A stretch of DNA of 64,000 nt. Source: Mycobacterium sp. ENV421. GTDB lineage: Bacteria; Actinomycetota; Actinomycetes; Mycobacteriales; Mycobacteriaceae. Position 1 is the stretch's first letter, and every line of letters starts with the position of its first letter. The translations under genes were made by a program, and so were the position numbers. This document shows, in pieces, positions 49,722 through 58,574 of this stretch. Location of the stretch: NCBI RefSeq assembly GCF_002887815.1, contig NZ_PDHO01000019.1:40577-104576 (forward strand), read 5' to 3'. The notes below the pieces were generated by a model. It was given only the letters and a program-made list of their open reading frames with translations. It did no database searches and was not told where the DNA came from.

Positions 49722-50687
49722 GTGCCGCCCTCCGACTACCCCGGTTACCGCATCGACCGGCTTGCCGCGGCCCCGCGCCGGGTGCCTGCGAGCTTCGTGC
49801 TCGCGGAGCTGTTGCCATTCCGCTGGTGGTACCTCTGGGGCATGTTCATGATCGCGGTCGCATTGATCGCGCTGTGGGCCGCTGCGCCACTAGCCTTTTC
49901 GATCACCGCAGTGGCTGCACTGATGCTGATCTACGCCTACCAGCTTTCCGGCACCGCGCAGCGGCTTGCTCTGCTGAAGTGGGGTGAGGTAGCCGTGGTC
50001 ACCGGCGTCGAAACTCTCACGCGAGGAACCTATTACAGCGGAACCACCTGGTACAACGCCTACCTTCCCATCGCCAGCGGCTGGAGCGTGCAGCGGCCCC
50101 GCTATAGCGGGCCGAGCACCAAAACGAAAGTCAGCTATCGGCTAGGCGACTATGACGGCACGATCGTGGTGCGCGGCCGCGAGTACACCGACGGCGTGGT
50201 GCTGGCCGATCCGCGCAAGCCGGGCAGGGCATTATGCGTCACCTCGTTTGCCTACGATCTGGACCGCGACGAGTCCGGCAACTGGGTCGGGCGGCTGCGG
50301 CCCCGGCTGGTCGTCGGCATGATCACCTGGATACTGGTGATGACCGGTTGGCTGGCGCTGGCGGGCTTAGTCGCGGTGACAGCAAGGCAGCACAGTGACT
50401 CGGCGCCCAGCGCAACCCCCGATCACGGGGTCGACCTCGTCGGCAACGCCCAGATGGGCACCTACGCCTGCGCCGGCGGCGATATAGACATCGTTGGCAA
50501 CGATAATGCGGTCACCGTTACCGGTCATTGCCGAAAGGTACGGGTCTCCGGCGACGACAACGTGGTCACCCTCGAGACCACGGACGGCGTCCGAGTCTCG
50601 GGTGCGCACAACGTCGTGACCTATCGGAGCGGCTCGCCCGCGATCACCAACTTTGACGACTCCAACCAGGTGATCCACAAGAGTTGA
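49722..50687 (+). CDS. Membrane protein with DUF3060 C-terminal domain
   Basis: 321 residues from GTG 49722. Two hydrophobic helices near residues 38-75 (YLWGMFMIAVALIALWAAAP and following), a soluble loop of about 100 residues with SYRLGDYDGTIVVRGREYTD, a third helix (GMITWILVMTGWLALAGLVA), and a C-terminal extracytoplasmic beta-rich part with regular VxxxGxDNxV units (VTVTGHCRKVRVSGDDNVVT, VRVSGAHNVVTYRSGS), the DUF3060 pattern. Function unknown. Separated from the convergent fadB by a strong hairpin. Confidence 0.8.
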   Translation: MPPSDYPGYRIDRLAAAPRRVPASFVLAELLPFRWWYLWGMFMIAVALIALWAAAPLAFSITAVAALMLIYAYQLSGTAQRLALLKWGEVAVVTGVETLTRGTYYSGTTWYNAYLPIASGWSVQRPRYSGPSTKTKVSYRLGDYDGTIVVRGREYTDGVVLADPRKPGRALCVTSFAYDLDRDESGNWVGRLRPRLVVGMITWILVMTGWLALAGLVAVTARQHSDSAPSATPDHGVDLVGNAQMGTYACAGGDIDIVGNDNAVTVTGHCRKVRVSGDDNVVTLETTDGVRVSGAHNVVTYRSGSPAITNFDDSNQVIHKS

Positions 50688-50694
50688 CGCGAAA

Positions 50695-50723
50695 GGCCCG
50701 GCGAGACTTGGTCTCTCCGGGCC
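50695..50723. terminator. Bidirectional terminator between DUF3060 and fadB genes
   Basis: GGCCCGG-C-GAGAC-TTG-GTCTC-T-CCGGGCC: a 12-pair stem with one mismatch, lying between two convergent stops. Confidence 0.75.
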
Positions 50724-50740
50724 CTCGCGTACTGGACGAT

Positions 50741-52876
50741 TTAGAGCAGCGACGCCGGCGGGTTGAACCGCTCGCCGTACTTCTCCGCCAGTTCCTTGGC
50801 GCGCGCCACGAACCCGGCCTTACCGCCGTGCGGATAGCCGACGATCAGCTGCGCGGCGCCACCGGTCCACGGCGGGAAGCCGATGCCCATGATCGAGCCG
50901 ATGTTGGCGTCGGCCGTCGTCGTGATCACGCCTTCGTCGAAGCACTTCTGGGTTTCCAGCGCCTCGGCGAACAGCATCCGGTCGATCATGTCCTGCAGCG
51001 GCGGGGTCGAGGTGCCCGAGGAGAAGGTCTCCCGCAGCCCCGGCCACAGCTGAGTGCGCTTGCCGTCGACGTACTCGTAGAAACCGGCACCGGAAAGCCT
51101 TGAGGGACGGCCGAGTTCGATCATCTTCTCGACCACGGCCTCGGCCGGGTGCGCCTCATAGGTGCCACCGGCTTCTTCGATGCCCTTGCGCGAAGCGACT
51201 GCGATCTTGTGCATGAGCTCGAGATTGAGCTCGTCGGACAGCTGCAGCGGCGGGGCCGGGTAGCCGGCCTGGGTGCCCGCGTGCTCGATCGACGCCGGCT
51301 CGACGCCCTCGCCGAGCATCGCCAGCGCTTCGTTGACGAAGGTGCCGATGACCCGGCTGGTGTAGAAGCCGCGGCTGTCGTTGACCACGATCGGGGTCTT
51401 GCCGATCGCCAGCGTGTAGTCGAACACCCGGGCCAGCGCCTCGTCAGATGTCTTCTCGCCCTTGATGATCTCCACGAGCGGCATCTTGTCGACCGGCGAG
51501 AAGAAGTGGATCCCGATGAAGTCCTCCTGGCGCTTCACCCCGGCGGCAAGACCGGTGATCGGCATCGTGGAGGTGTTGGAACCGAGGATCGCGTTGGGCT
51601 CGACGATGTCCTCGATCTCCTGGAACACCTTGTGCTTGAGTTCCTGGTTCTCGAACACCGCCTCGATGACGAAGTCGACGCCCTTGAAGTCGGCGGGATC
51701 GGCCGTCGGGGTGATCCGGCCCAGCAGGGCGTCGGACCGTTCCTGGGTGGTCTTGCCGCGCTCGAGGGCCTTGGCCTCCAACTTCTCGGAGTAGCCCTTG
51801 CCCTTCTGGGCCGCCTCGAGGGTGACGTCCTTGAGCACCACATCGAAGCCGGCCTTGGCCGACACGTAGGCGATGCCCGCACCCATCATGCCCGCACCGA
51901 GCACGCCGATCTTGGTGATCGGGGTCTTGCCGATGCCCTCGGGCCGCGATCCACCGGAGTTGATGGCCTGCAGGTCGAAGAAGAACGCCTGAATCATGTT
52001 CTTCGCGATCGGACCGGTGACCAGCTCGGTGAAGTACCGGCTTTCGATGCGGCTGGCGGTGTCGAAGTCCACCTGCGCGCCCTCGACCGCGGCGGACAGG
52101 ATGGCCCGCGGAGCGGGCATCGGTGCGCCCTTGAGCTGCTTGCGCAACAGTGAGGGGAACGACGGCAGGATCGCCGCCAGCGCCGGGCTGGCCGGGGTGC
52201 CGCCAGGCATCTTGTAGCCCTTGGCATCCCACGGCTGGGTGTGCGCCTCGGGGTTGGCCTTGATCCAGGCCTTGGCGGCGGGCACCAATTCCTCGACGCT
52301 GGAGACGAGTTCGTCGACCAGGCCGTTGTCCTTGGCGGCGGCCGGCTTGAACCGGGTGCCCTGGGACAGCACGTTGACGAAGCCGTTCTGGATGCCGAGC
52401 ATGCGGGTCACGCGGGTGACGCCGCCGCCGCCGGGCAGCAGGCCGAGGGTGACCTCGGGCAGGCCGATCTGAACACCCTTCACGTCGGCGACGATGCGGT
52501 GGTGACAGGCCAGGGCGATCTCCAGGCCACCGCCGAGGGCGGCGCCGTTGATCGCGGCGACGACCGGCTTGCCCAGGGTCTCCAGGGCGCGCAGGTCGCG
52601 CTTGATGTCCTCGACCTCGGCGAAGATCTCACCGGCGTTCTCCGGACCGGCGGTGATCATGCTCTTGAGGTCACCACCGGCGAAGAAGGTCTTCTTGCCG
52701 CTGGTGATCACCACGCCGGTGACCGAATCCTTTTCTGCAACAAGACGTTCGACAGCCTTGTGCATGGACTCTTTGTAGTGCTCGTTCATCACGTTGGCCG
52801 AACCGGTCGGGTCGTCCATCGTCAGCGTGACGATGCCGTCGGCATCCTTGTCCCACGCAATCGTGTTCTCTGCCAT
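50741..52876 (-). CDS. fadB: Fatty acid oxidation multifunctional protein alpha subunit
   Basis: 711 residues. The N-terminal enoyl-CoA hydratase domain (about 1-190) has AAINGAALGGGLEIALACHH and IGLPEVTLGLLPGGGG. From about 310 the 3-hydroxyacyl-CoA dehydrogenase domain has GVLGAGMMGAGIAYVSAKAG (NAD) and DFIGIHFFSPVDKMPLVEI with its His. It hydrates and then oxidises enoyl-CoA in beta-oxidation. Corresponds to Rv0860. It follows fadA by nine bases, and the two should form a complex. Confidence 0.96.
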   Translation of the reverse strand: MAENTIAWDKDADGIVTLTMDDPTGSANVMNEHYKESMHKAVERLVAEKDSVTGVVITSGKKTFFAGGDLKSMITAGPENAGEIFAEVEDIKRDLRALETLGKPVVAAINGAALGGGLEIALACHHRIVADVKGVQIGLPEVTLGLLPGGGGVTRVTRMLGIQNGFVNVLSQGTRFKPAAAKDNGLVDELVSSVEELVPAAKAWIKANPEAHTQPWDAKGYKMPGGTPASPALAAILPSFPSLLRKQLKGAPMPAPRAILSAAVEGAQVDFDTASRIESRYFTELVTGPIAKNMIQAFFFDLQAINSGGSRPEGIGKTPITKIGVLGAGMMGAGIAYVSAKAGFDVVLKDVTLEAAQKGKGYSEKLEAKALERGKTTQERSDALLGRITPTADPADFKGVDFVIEAVFENQELKHKVFQEIEDIVEPNAILGSNTSTMPITGLAAGVKRQEDFIGIHFFSPVDKMPLVEIIKGEKTSDEALARVFDYTLAIGKTPIVVNDSRGFYTSRVIGTFVNEALAMLGEGVEPASIEHAGTQAGYPAPPLQLSDELNLELMHKIAVASRKGIEEAGGTYEAHPAEAVVEKMIELGRPSRLSGAGFYEYVDGKRTQLWPGLRETFSSGTSTPPLQDMIDRMLFAEALETQKCFDEGVITTTADANIGSIMGIGFPPWTGGAAQLIVGYPHGGKAGFVARAKELAEKYGERFNPPASLL

Positions 52877-52885
52877 GACTTTTCC

Positions 52886-54097
52886 TTAAACCCTCTCGAT
52901 GATGGTGGCGACACCCATGCCGCCGCCGATGCACAGCGTGATGAGCGCGCGCTTGGCGCCACGGCGCTCGAGCTCGTCGACCATGGTGCCGGTGATCATG
53001 GCGCCGGTGGCACCCAGCGGGTGGCCCATCGCGATCGCGCCGCCGTTGACGTTGAGCTTCTCGCTCGGGATGTTCAGGTCCTTCTGGAACTTCAGCACCA
53101 CCGACGCGAAGGCCTCGTTGAGCTCGAACAGGTCGATGTCGTCGACGGTCAGGCCGGCCCGGTCGAGCACCTTGCGGGTGGCCGGGGTGGGTCCGGTCAG
53201 CATGATCGTCGCGTCCGCGCCGCTGGTGGCGGTGGCCACGATGCGCGCCCGCGGGGTCAGGCCCTGAGACTTGCCTGCGGCTTCGCTACCGACGAGCACC
53301 AGTGCGGCGCCGTCGACGATGCCGGAGCTGTTGCCGCCGGTGTGGACGTGATTGATCTTCTCGACCCAGTGGTACTTCTGCAGCGCCACGTCGTCGAAAC
53401 CGGCCATCGCGGCCAGTCCCTCGAAGGCGGACTTGAGCTTGCCCAGGCTCTCCACAGTGGTGCCGGGGCGCATGTGCTCGTCATGGTCGAGGATCAGCAG
53501 ACCGTTCTGGTCCTTGACCGGGACCACGGACTTGGCGAAGTAGCCGCCCGACCACGCCGCGGCGGCGCGCTCCTGGGACTGTGCGGCGTAGGCGTCGACG
53601 TCCTCGCGGGAGAAGCCCTCGATCGTGGCGATCAGGTCGGCGCCGATGCCCTGCGGCACGATGTAGTTGTCGAACACGGTGGCGGGGTCGGTGAACATCG
53701 CACCACCGTCGGAGCCCATCGGGACGCGGCTCATCGACTCGACGCCACCGGCGAGCACCAGGTCGTCCCAGCCGGAGCGCACCTTCTGCGCTGCGGTGTT
53801 CACGGCTTCGAGGCCGGACGCGCAGAAACGGTTCAGCTGGACGCCGCCGACGGTGTCGGGCATGCCGGCCGCGATCACCGCGGTGCGGGCGATGTCGGCG
53901 CCCTGGTCGCCGACCGGGGAGACGCAGCCCAGGATGACGTCGCTGATCAGGTTCTCGTCGAGGTCGGGGAAGCGCGAGCGCAGTTCCTCGATTAGCCCGA
54001 CCACGAGGTTCAGCGGCTTGACTTCGTTGAGCGATCCGCCGCGCTGCTTACCGCGCGGGGTTCGGATGGCCTCGTAGATGAAGGCTTCTTCGGACAT
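52886..54097 (-). CDS. fadA: Acetyl-CoA acyltransferase (3-ketoacyl-CoA thiolase)
   Basis: 403 residues. LNRFCASGLEAVNTAAQKV holds the nucleophile Cys, GGAIAMGHPLGATGAMITGT the His, and LITLCIGGGMGVATIIERV the second Cys, so all canonical residues are present, unlike the thiolase-like protein at 44842. It cleaves 3-ketoacyl-CoA to acetyl-CoA. First gene of the fadA-fadB operon; Rv0859 equivalent. Confidence 0.96.
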   Translation of the reverse strand: MSEEAFIYEAIRTPRGKQRGGSLNEVKPLNLVVGLIEELRSRFPDLDENLISDVILGCVSPVGDQGADIARTAVIAAGMPDTVGGVQLNRFCASGLEAVNTAAQKVRSGWDDLVLAGGVESMSRVPMGSDGGAMFTDPATVFDNYIVPQGIGADLIATIEGFSREDVDAYAAQSQERAAAAWSGGYFAKSVVPVKDQNGLLILDHDEHMRPGTTVESLGKLKSAFEGLAAMAGFDDVALQKYHWVEKINHVHTGGNSSGIVDGAALVLVGSEAAGKSQGLTPRARIVATATSGADATIMLTGPTPATRKVLDRAGLTVDDIDLFELNEAFASVVLKFQKDLNIPSEKLNVNGGAIAMGHPLGATGAMITGTMVDELERRGAKRALITLCIGGGMGVATIIERV

Positions 54098-54178
54098 GTG
54101 TGTTTTCTCCAGGTCCTGTTCGGAATTGGGCGTGACGATCGTTCGACAGTCGTCCTCTGCACGCGAAGCCTACCAAGG

Positions 54179-54202
54179 CCGCCCAACCGGATGGTTGGGC
54201 GG
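54179..54202. terminator. Perfect hairpin next to the truncated frame
   Basis: CCGCCCAACC-GGAT-GGTTGGGCGG, a ten-base perfect stem. On the minus strand it follows the stop of the truncated frame (54212) by about ten bases, the expected place for that gene's terminator, upstream of fadA. Confidence 0.65.
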
Positions 54203-54211
54203 TCGCTCAGG

Positions 54212-54376
54212 TCAGGCCGGGAACAGGGTCGACAGGTCACCAACGGAGATCCCGCCGGTGTCGGGTTTGTAGATCATCATCCCGGGGTTCATCTCCGAGG
54301 GGATCAGTTCGGCGACCACCTGGATCTGGGCCTCGGCCGATCGAAATTGACGAAACCGCTGATACCGGGCCTCCGA
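54212..54376 (-). pseudogene. 5'-truncated reading frame between fadA and dapC
   Basis: The minus strand reads ...AEAQIQVVAELIPSEMNPG then MMIYKPDTGGISVGDLSTLF PA and a TGA at 54212. Codon third positions are mostly G or C from about 54340 down, as in real genes here. Upstream the frame closes at a TAG (54377-54379) with no good start, and a terminator-like hairpin follows the stop. This looks like the C-terminal remnant of a gene cut off near the dapC promoter. A small non-ATG-started gene is the alternative. I do not recognise the family. Confidence 0.5.
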
Positions 54377-54390
54377 CTAAGCTCCGCACC

Positions 54391-55605
54391 ATGACGGGTC
54401 CCCATGTCGCCGGCCGGCCGACGACGGTCTCGAGGTTGCAGCCGTACGCGGTGACGATCTTCGCCGAGATGTCGGCGCTGGCCGCCCGGATCGGTGCGGT
54501 GAACCTCGGCCAGGGCTTCCCGGACGAGGACGGCCCGGCCGCAATGCTGGCGGCCGCGCAGAAGGCGATCGAAGAGGGTGTCAATCAATACCCGCCCGGA
54601 ATGGGCATCGCCCCGCTGCGCGAGGCGATCGCCGCCCAGCGCAAGCGGCGCTACGACGTCGACTACGACCCGGAGACCGAGGTGCTGGTCACCGTCGGCG
54701 CCACCGAGGCGATCGCGGCCGCCATCCTCGGTCTGGTCGAACCGGGCTCCGATGTGCTGTTGATCGAGCCGTTCTACGACTCCTACTCCCCTGTCATCGC
54801 GATGGCCGGCAGCCGTCGGGTGCCGGTGCCGCTGGTGCCCGACGGCCGCGGCTTCGCCCTCGACGTCGACGCCCTGCGTGCCGCGGTCACGCCGAACACC
54901 CGGGCGCTGATCGTGAACTCCCCGCACAACCCCACCGGCATGGTGCTCGCGGACCGCGACCTGCGGGCGCTGGCGGCACTCGCTGTCGACGCCGACCTGT
55001 TGGTGATCACCGATGAGGTCTACGAGCATCTGGTCTTCGACGACAAGCGGCACCTGCCGCTGGCGGCCTACCCCGGGATGGCCGAGCGCACGCTGACGAT
55101 CTCCAGTGCCGCCAAGATGTTCAACTGCACCGGCTGGAAGATCGGCTGGGTGTGCGGCAGGCCGGATCTGATTGCCGGGGTGCGGGCGGCCAAGCAGTAT
55201 CTGAGTTATGTGGGCGGCGCACCGTTCCAGCCTGCGGTGGCCTATGCGCTGAATTTCGAAGAGGCCTGGGTGAGTGCTCTGCGAGATTCGTTGCAAGCCA
55301 AGCGGGATCGACTGTCGACGGCGTTGACCGAATTAGGCTTCGGCGTGCACGACAGTGCGGGTACCTACTTTCTGTGCGCCAACCCGCGGCCGCTGGGATA
55401 TTCCGACAGCACCCAGTTCTGCGCCGAGTTGCCGACCAAAGCCGGGGTCGCGGCGATCCCGATGTCGGCGTTCTGCGATCCGCACTCTCCCCACATCGGC
55501 GAGTGGAATCACTTGGTGCGCTTCGCTTTCTGTAAACGCGACGACACCCTCGACGAGGCGATCCGCCGGCTCGGCGCACTAGCGGGCGGCCGCGACCTCT
55601 CCTAG
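54391..55605 (+). CDS. dapC: N-succinyldiaminopimelate aminotransferase
   Basis: 404 residues, class I/II PLP aminotransferase. NLGQGFPDEDGPAAMLAAAQ, NQYPPGMGIAPLREAIA, VNSPHNPTGMV, TDEVYEHLVF and SSAAKMFNCTGWKIGWVCG with the Schiff-base K242 are present. It matches mycobacterial DapC (Rv0858c), the transaminase of lysine/meso-DAP synthesis. Divergent from the fadA region. Confidence 0.93.
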   Translation: MTGPHVAGRPTTVSRLQPYAVTIFAEMSALAARIGAVNLGQGFPDEDGPAAMLAAAQKAIEEGVNQYPPGMGIAPLREAIAAQRKRRYDVDYDPETEVLVTVGATEAIAAAILGLVEPGSDVLLIEPFYDSYSPVIAMAGSRRVPVPLVPDGRGFALDVDALRAAVTPNTRALIVNSPHNPTGMVLADRDLRALAALAVDADLLVITDEVYEHLVFDDKRHLPLAAYPGMAERTLTISSAAKMFNCTGWKIGWVCGRPDLIAGVRAAKQYLSYVGGAPFQPAVAYALNFEEAWVSALRDSLQAKRDRLSTALTELGFGVHDSAGTYFLCANPRPLGYSDSTQFCAELPTKAGVAAIPMSAFCDPHSPHIGEWNHLVRFAFCKRDDTLDEAIRRLGALAGGRDLS

Positions 55606-55607
55606 CT

Positions 55608-56060
55608 CTACTCGCGTTGCAGCGAACCCTTGCCGCTGAGCACGAAGCCGCGCAGGCCTTCGGTCGCGGCGATCAGCACCGCCTTCTTCGCGCGCTTGAC
55701 CAGGAAGTGCGGCAACGGTGTGGACGGTTCCAGGGTGAGATCGAACCGGACCCGAGTCGCCTCGCCCTCGGGACGCAGGGTGTATTCGCCGTGCTGGGCA
55801 TGCTGCTGCGCGGTCCGGTCGGCGTCCCAGACCACCCAGTCCCGTCCCCAGTGGTATTCGACGACTTCGTGGTCGATGATCCCGAGCACTTTGACGGTGA
55901 CCTCGACCCGCCGCGGCCGTCCGTCGGGATAGCGATCCACGACATGGACATGCTTGTGTACCGACGACCACGTCGGCGCCGCCTCGATATCGGCGATGGC
56001 ATCGAGGATGGCCTCCGGCGGGGCGTCGATCACGATCTCGCGCGATGCCCGTACCGCCAC
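55608..56060 (-). CDS. SRPBCC protein (Rv0857-like)
   Basis: 150 residues from GTG 56060, matching the length of Rv0857. AVRASREIVIDAPPEAILDA, DIEAAPTWSSVHKHV and the C-terminal FLVKRAKKAVLIAATEGLRG are shared with the two paralogues at 57.2-58.1 kb. SRPBCC proteins bind hydrophobic ligands; the exact role is unknown. Last gene of a four-gene minus-strand group with far. Convergent with dapC. Confidence 0.87.
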   Translation of the reverse strand: MAVRASREIVIDAPPEAILDAIADIEAAPTWSSVHKHVHVVDRYPDGRPRRVEVTVKVLGIIDHEVVEYHWGRDWVVWDADRTAQQHAQHGEYTLRPEGEATRVRFDLTLEPSTPLPHFLVKRAKKAVLIAATEGLRGFVLSGKGSLQRE

Positions 56061-56119
56061 AATCAGCAAACTTAGTTACTCGACGAGCCCGCTGTGTCGG
56101 CTTTCGCCCAGTTGAACCA

Positions 56120-57199
56120 TTACCAATCTATGTCGGCCAGCGATGTGGTGGTTTGCGGCGGTTGCTTCACCGGCCCGGCGGCACTGCGGGAGAACCGAGG
56201 CGCCGGAGCTGCCTGCTCGGTGCCATCGACGTTAATAACGGTGCGGCGCGCAAGAAGATGCTCGTTGCACGCGGCCTCGGTCCAGCTCAGCACCGGCGTG
56301 ACGCATGCGTCGGTGCCGGCGAAGATCGTGGTCCACTCCGCTCGGGTCTTTCCGGCGAAGGTCGTCGCGAAGAGCTCCCGCATCTCGGGGTAGCGGTCCC
56401 GCTCGAATTGGCCGGGCACCTCCTGCGCCGGCAACCCGAGCCCGGCCAGCAATTGCGCGAAGAATTGGGGCTCGATCGACCCAACCGCCATGTACCCGCC
56501 GTCGGAGGTCTCGTAGGTGCGGTAAAACGGTGCTCCCCCGTCGAGCAGGAAGGACTCGCGCTGGTCCGCCAGTGACCCGGTCGCCTTCATCGTCCACATC
56601 ATCTGCGCCAGCACGCTGACCCCGTCGACCATCGCCGCGTCGATCACCTGACCCTGGCCCGACTTCTCCCGTTCGTAGAGGGCGGCGACGATGCCGATCA
56701 GCACCAGCATCGAGCCGCCGCCGAAGTCGGCGACGAGGTTCAGCGGTGCCACCGGCGGGCGGTCCCGGTAGCCGATCGCGCTCAGCGCGCCGGTCTGCGA
56801 CAGGTAGTTGATGTCGTGGCCGGCGGTCGACGCCAGCGGCCCGGTCTGACCCCATCCGGTGATGCGGGCGAAGATCAGCCGCGGGTTGACCGCGGCGCAG
56901 TCGTCGGGCCCGATCCCGAGACGTTCACAGGTGCCGGGCCGAAAGCAGTCCAGAAGAACGTCGGCCTTGGCCGCCAAGTCGAGCAGCGCGTCAGGTTGGT
57001 TCTTGACGTCCAGGTCCACCACCCGCTTGCCGCGGTGCATGAGGTCGACGTTCTCGGCGGGCATCGTCAGTCCGCCCGGGCGTCGCACTCTGACCACGTC
57101 AGCACCCAGGTCGGCCAGGATCATGCCGGCGTGCGGGCCCGGGCCGATGCCGCCGAGTTCGATCACTCTCACCCCGGCCAGGGGTCCGGTATTCGTCAC
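56120..57199 (-). CDS. far: CaiB/BaiF family CoA-transferase or alpha-methylacyl-CoA racemase
   Basis: 359 residues. LAGVRVIELGGIGPGPHAGM, VVRVRRPGGL, HRGKRVVDLDVKNQ and GHDINYLSQTGALSAIGYRD (with the conserved Asp) mark the family III CoA-transferase fold in its racemase branch. It corresponds to Rv0855 (far). Expected chemistry: epimerisation of 2-methylacyl-CoA, letting branched chains enter beta-oxidation, which suits the nearby fadA-fadB. Flanked on both sides by SRPBCC genes with short spacers. Confidence 0.92.
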   Translation of the reverse strand: MTNTGPLAGVRVIELGGIGPGPHAGMILADLGADVVRVRRPGGLTMPAENVDLMHRGKRVVDLDVKNQPDALLDLAAKADVLLDCFRPGTCERLGIGPDDCAAVNPRLIFARITGWGQTGPLASTAGHDINYLSQTGALSAIGYRDRPPVAPLNLVADFGGGSMLVLIGIVAALYEREKSGQGQVIDAAMVDGVSVLAQMMWTMKATGSLADQRESFLLDGGAPFYRTYETSDGGYMAVGSIEPQFFAQLLAGLGLPAQEVPGQFERDRYPEMRELFATTFAGKTRAEWTTIFAGTDACVTPVLSWTEAACNEHLLARRTVINVDGTEQAAPAPRFSRSAAGPVKQPPQTTTSLADIDW

Positions 57200-57213
57200 G
57201 ACTGAAAGGTAGC

Positions 57214-57657
57214 TCAGCCGTTCTTCTTGGACTTCAGAACCTGCGTGCGCAGTCCGTCGGTCGCGGTCTCCATCAGACCTTTGGCGCCGCGCTTGATCAC
57301 GAATCCGGGCAGCGGAATCAGCGGGTCGACCGTCAGCTCGAACCTAACCCGGGTCGACTCGCCGTCAGCGGTCAGCGTGTACCGACCCTCTTGTGCGCGT
57401 TGCTGTTTGGAGCTGGCCAGGGTCCAACTGACCCCGTCGGGATGGACGGCATAATCGAGCACCTGGTCGTCGTTGATGCCGACGACCTTGACCGTCTGGC
57501 GTGACTTACTCGGGCGCCCCTCGGCGTCTCGCTCGAGCACCTCGACCTTCTGGTGCGCCTGCGACCATGTCGGCAGCGACTCCAGGTCGAACAGCACAGC
57601 GAGGATCTCCTCGGGCGTCGCCTCGATGGTGACCTCGCGGGTTTCGGTGACGGCCAT
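57214..57657 (-). CDS. SRPBCC protein (Rv0856-like)
   Basis: 147 residues. MAVTETREVTIEATPEEILA, LESLPTWSQAHQKVEVLERD and the terminal GFVIKRGAKGLMETATDGLR parallel the neighbours closely, including the KxGxKGxxETATDGLR helix. Lies 14 bases upstream of far. It probably arose by tandem duplication with the other two. Ligand unknown; perhaps a lipid or acyl carrier. Confidence 0.88.
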   Translation of the reverse strand: MAVTETREVTIEATPEEILAVLFDLESLPTWSQAHQKVEVLERDAEGRPSKSRQTVKVVGINDDQVLDYAVHPDGVSWTLASSKQQRAQEGRYTLTADGESTRVRFELTVDPLIPLPGFVIKRGAKGLMETATDGLRTQVLKSKKNG

Positions 57658-57691
57658 GTCCGCACCATTGCCCGCGGGAACGATTCCGAAA

Positions 57692-58129
57692 CTATCCCTT
57701 GACCTTCAGCACCTGCTTGCGCAGGCCGTCGGTGGCGGTCTCCATCGCGCCCTTGATCGTGCGCTTGACCACGAAGCCGGGCAGCGGCACCGCGAGGTCG
57801 ATCGACAGGTCGAAGCGCAGCTTGGTCTTGTCGCCGTCGGGCGTCAGCGTGTACTTGGCGTCCTGCGAACGCAATTGGCCGGCCTTGACCAGCGTCCAGC
57901 TCACCTCGTTGTCGGCCCAGGTGTACTCGACGATCTGCTCGTCGGTCAGACCCGCCGCCTTGATCTTCATCTTCACCTTGTGTGGCCTGCCGTCGTCATA
58001 GGCCTCCAGCACCTCGGCGCTCTGATACTGCGGCGACCAGCTGGGTGTCGATTCGACATCGGCGATGACATCGAGGATCGCTTCGGGACTGGCCTCGATC
58101 ACGACTTCGCGGGAATCTTTGACTGCCAT
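57692..58129 (-). CDS. SRPBCC protein (Rv0854-like)
   Basis: 145 residues from ATG 58129. MAVKDSREVVIEASPEAILD, VESTPSWSPQYQSAEVLEAY and VPLPGFVVKRTIKGAMETAT. The frame stays open further up to 58402 but that part is antisense of the zinc-finger gene. First gene of the SRPBCC-SRPBCC-far-SRPBCC group, divergent from the UBP zinc-finger gene with 91 bases between starts. Confidence 0.88.
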   Translation of the reverse strand: MAVKDSREVVIEASPEAILDVIADVESTPSWSPQYQSAEVLEAYDDGRPHKVKMKIKAAGLTDEQIVEYTWADNEVSWTLVKAGQLRSQDAKYTLTPDGDKTKLRFDLSIDLAVPLPGFVVKRTIKGAMETATDGLRKQVLKVKG

Positions 58130-58220
58130 GGCGTGACCATAGTTGGTGCCGGCGATTTTCACCTGGGTTCTCCCGTGAGGGCCAACTGTTTTCGCGCCGG
58201 GGTCCCCTAAGCTCACAGAC

Positions 58221-58574
58221 ATGGCTGATGCGGTAGATCCGTCGGTTCCGCCGAGTAGCACCGGATGCGTCGAATGCGATGCCGCCGGCGGCTGGTGGGT
58301 GCACCTGCGGCGCTGTGCCGCCTGCGGGCACGTCGGGTGTTGCGACGATTCGCTGATGCGGCACGCCGCCGCGCACTGGCGGTCGAGCGGGCACCCGATC
58401 ATCAGGTCGTTCGAGCCCGGCGAGGATTGGTTCTGGGACTACCAGACCAACCAGTACTACGACGGTCCGGAGCTGGCCCCGCCGGAGAGCAGGCCGTCCG
58501 AGGAGACCACCCCGGGTCCGCGCGGCCGGGTTCCGAGCGACTGGGTGGAGATCCTGCGCAACCGCGCCGACTGA
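58221..58574 (+). CDS. UBP-type zinc-finger protein
   Basis: 117 residues. STGCVECDAAGGWWVHLRRC, AACGHVGCCDDSLMRHAAAH and WRSSGHPIIRSFEPGEDWFW follow the Cys/His plan of the ZnF-UBP (BUZ) domain: CxxC, CxxCGHxGCCD, HxxxH and H. In eukaryotes this binds the ubiquitin C-terminus; actinobacteria lack ubiquitin, so the ligand may be another Gly-Gly or free C-terminal tail. The last about 30 residues are a disordered Pro/Glu-rich tail. Its 3' end overlaps the next convergent frame by 118 bases. Confidence 0.87.
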   Translation: MADAVDPSVPPSSTGCVECDAAGGWWVHLRRCAACGHVGCCDDSLMRHAAAHWRSSGHPIIRSFEPGEDWFWDYQTNQYYDGPELAPPESRPSEETTPGPRGRVPSDWVEILRNRAD

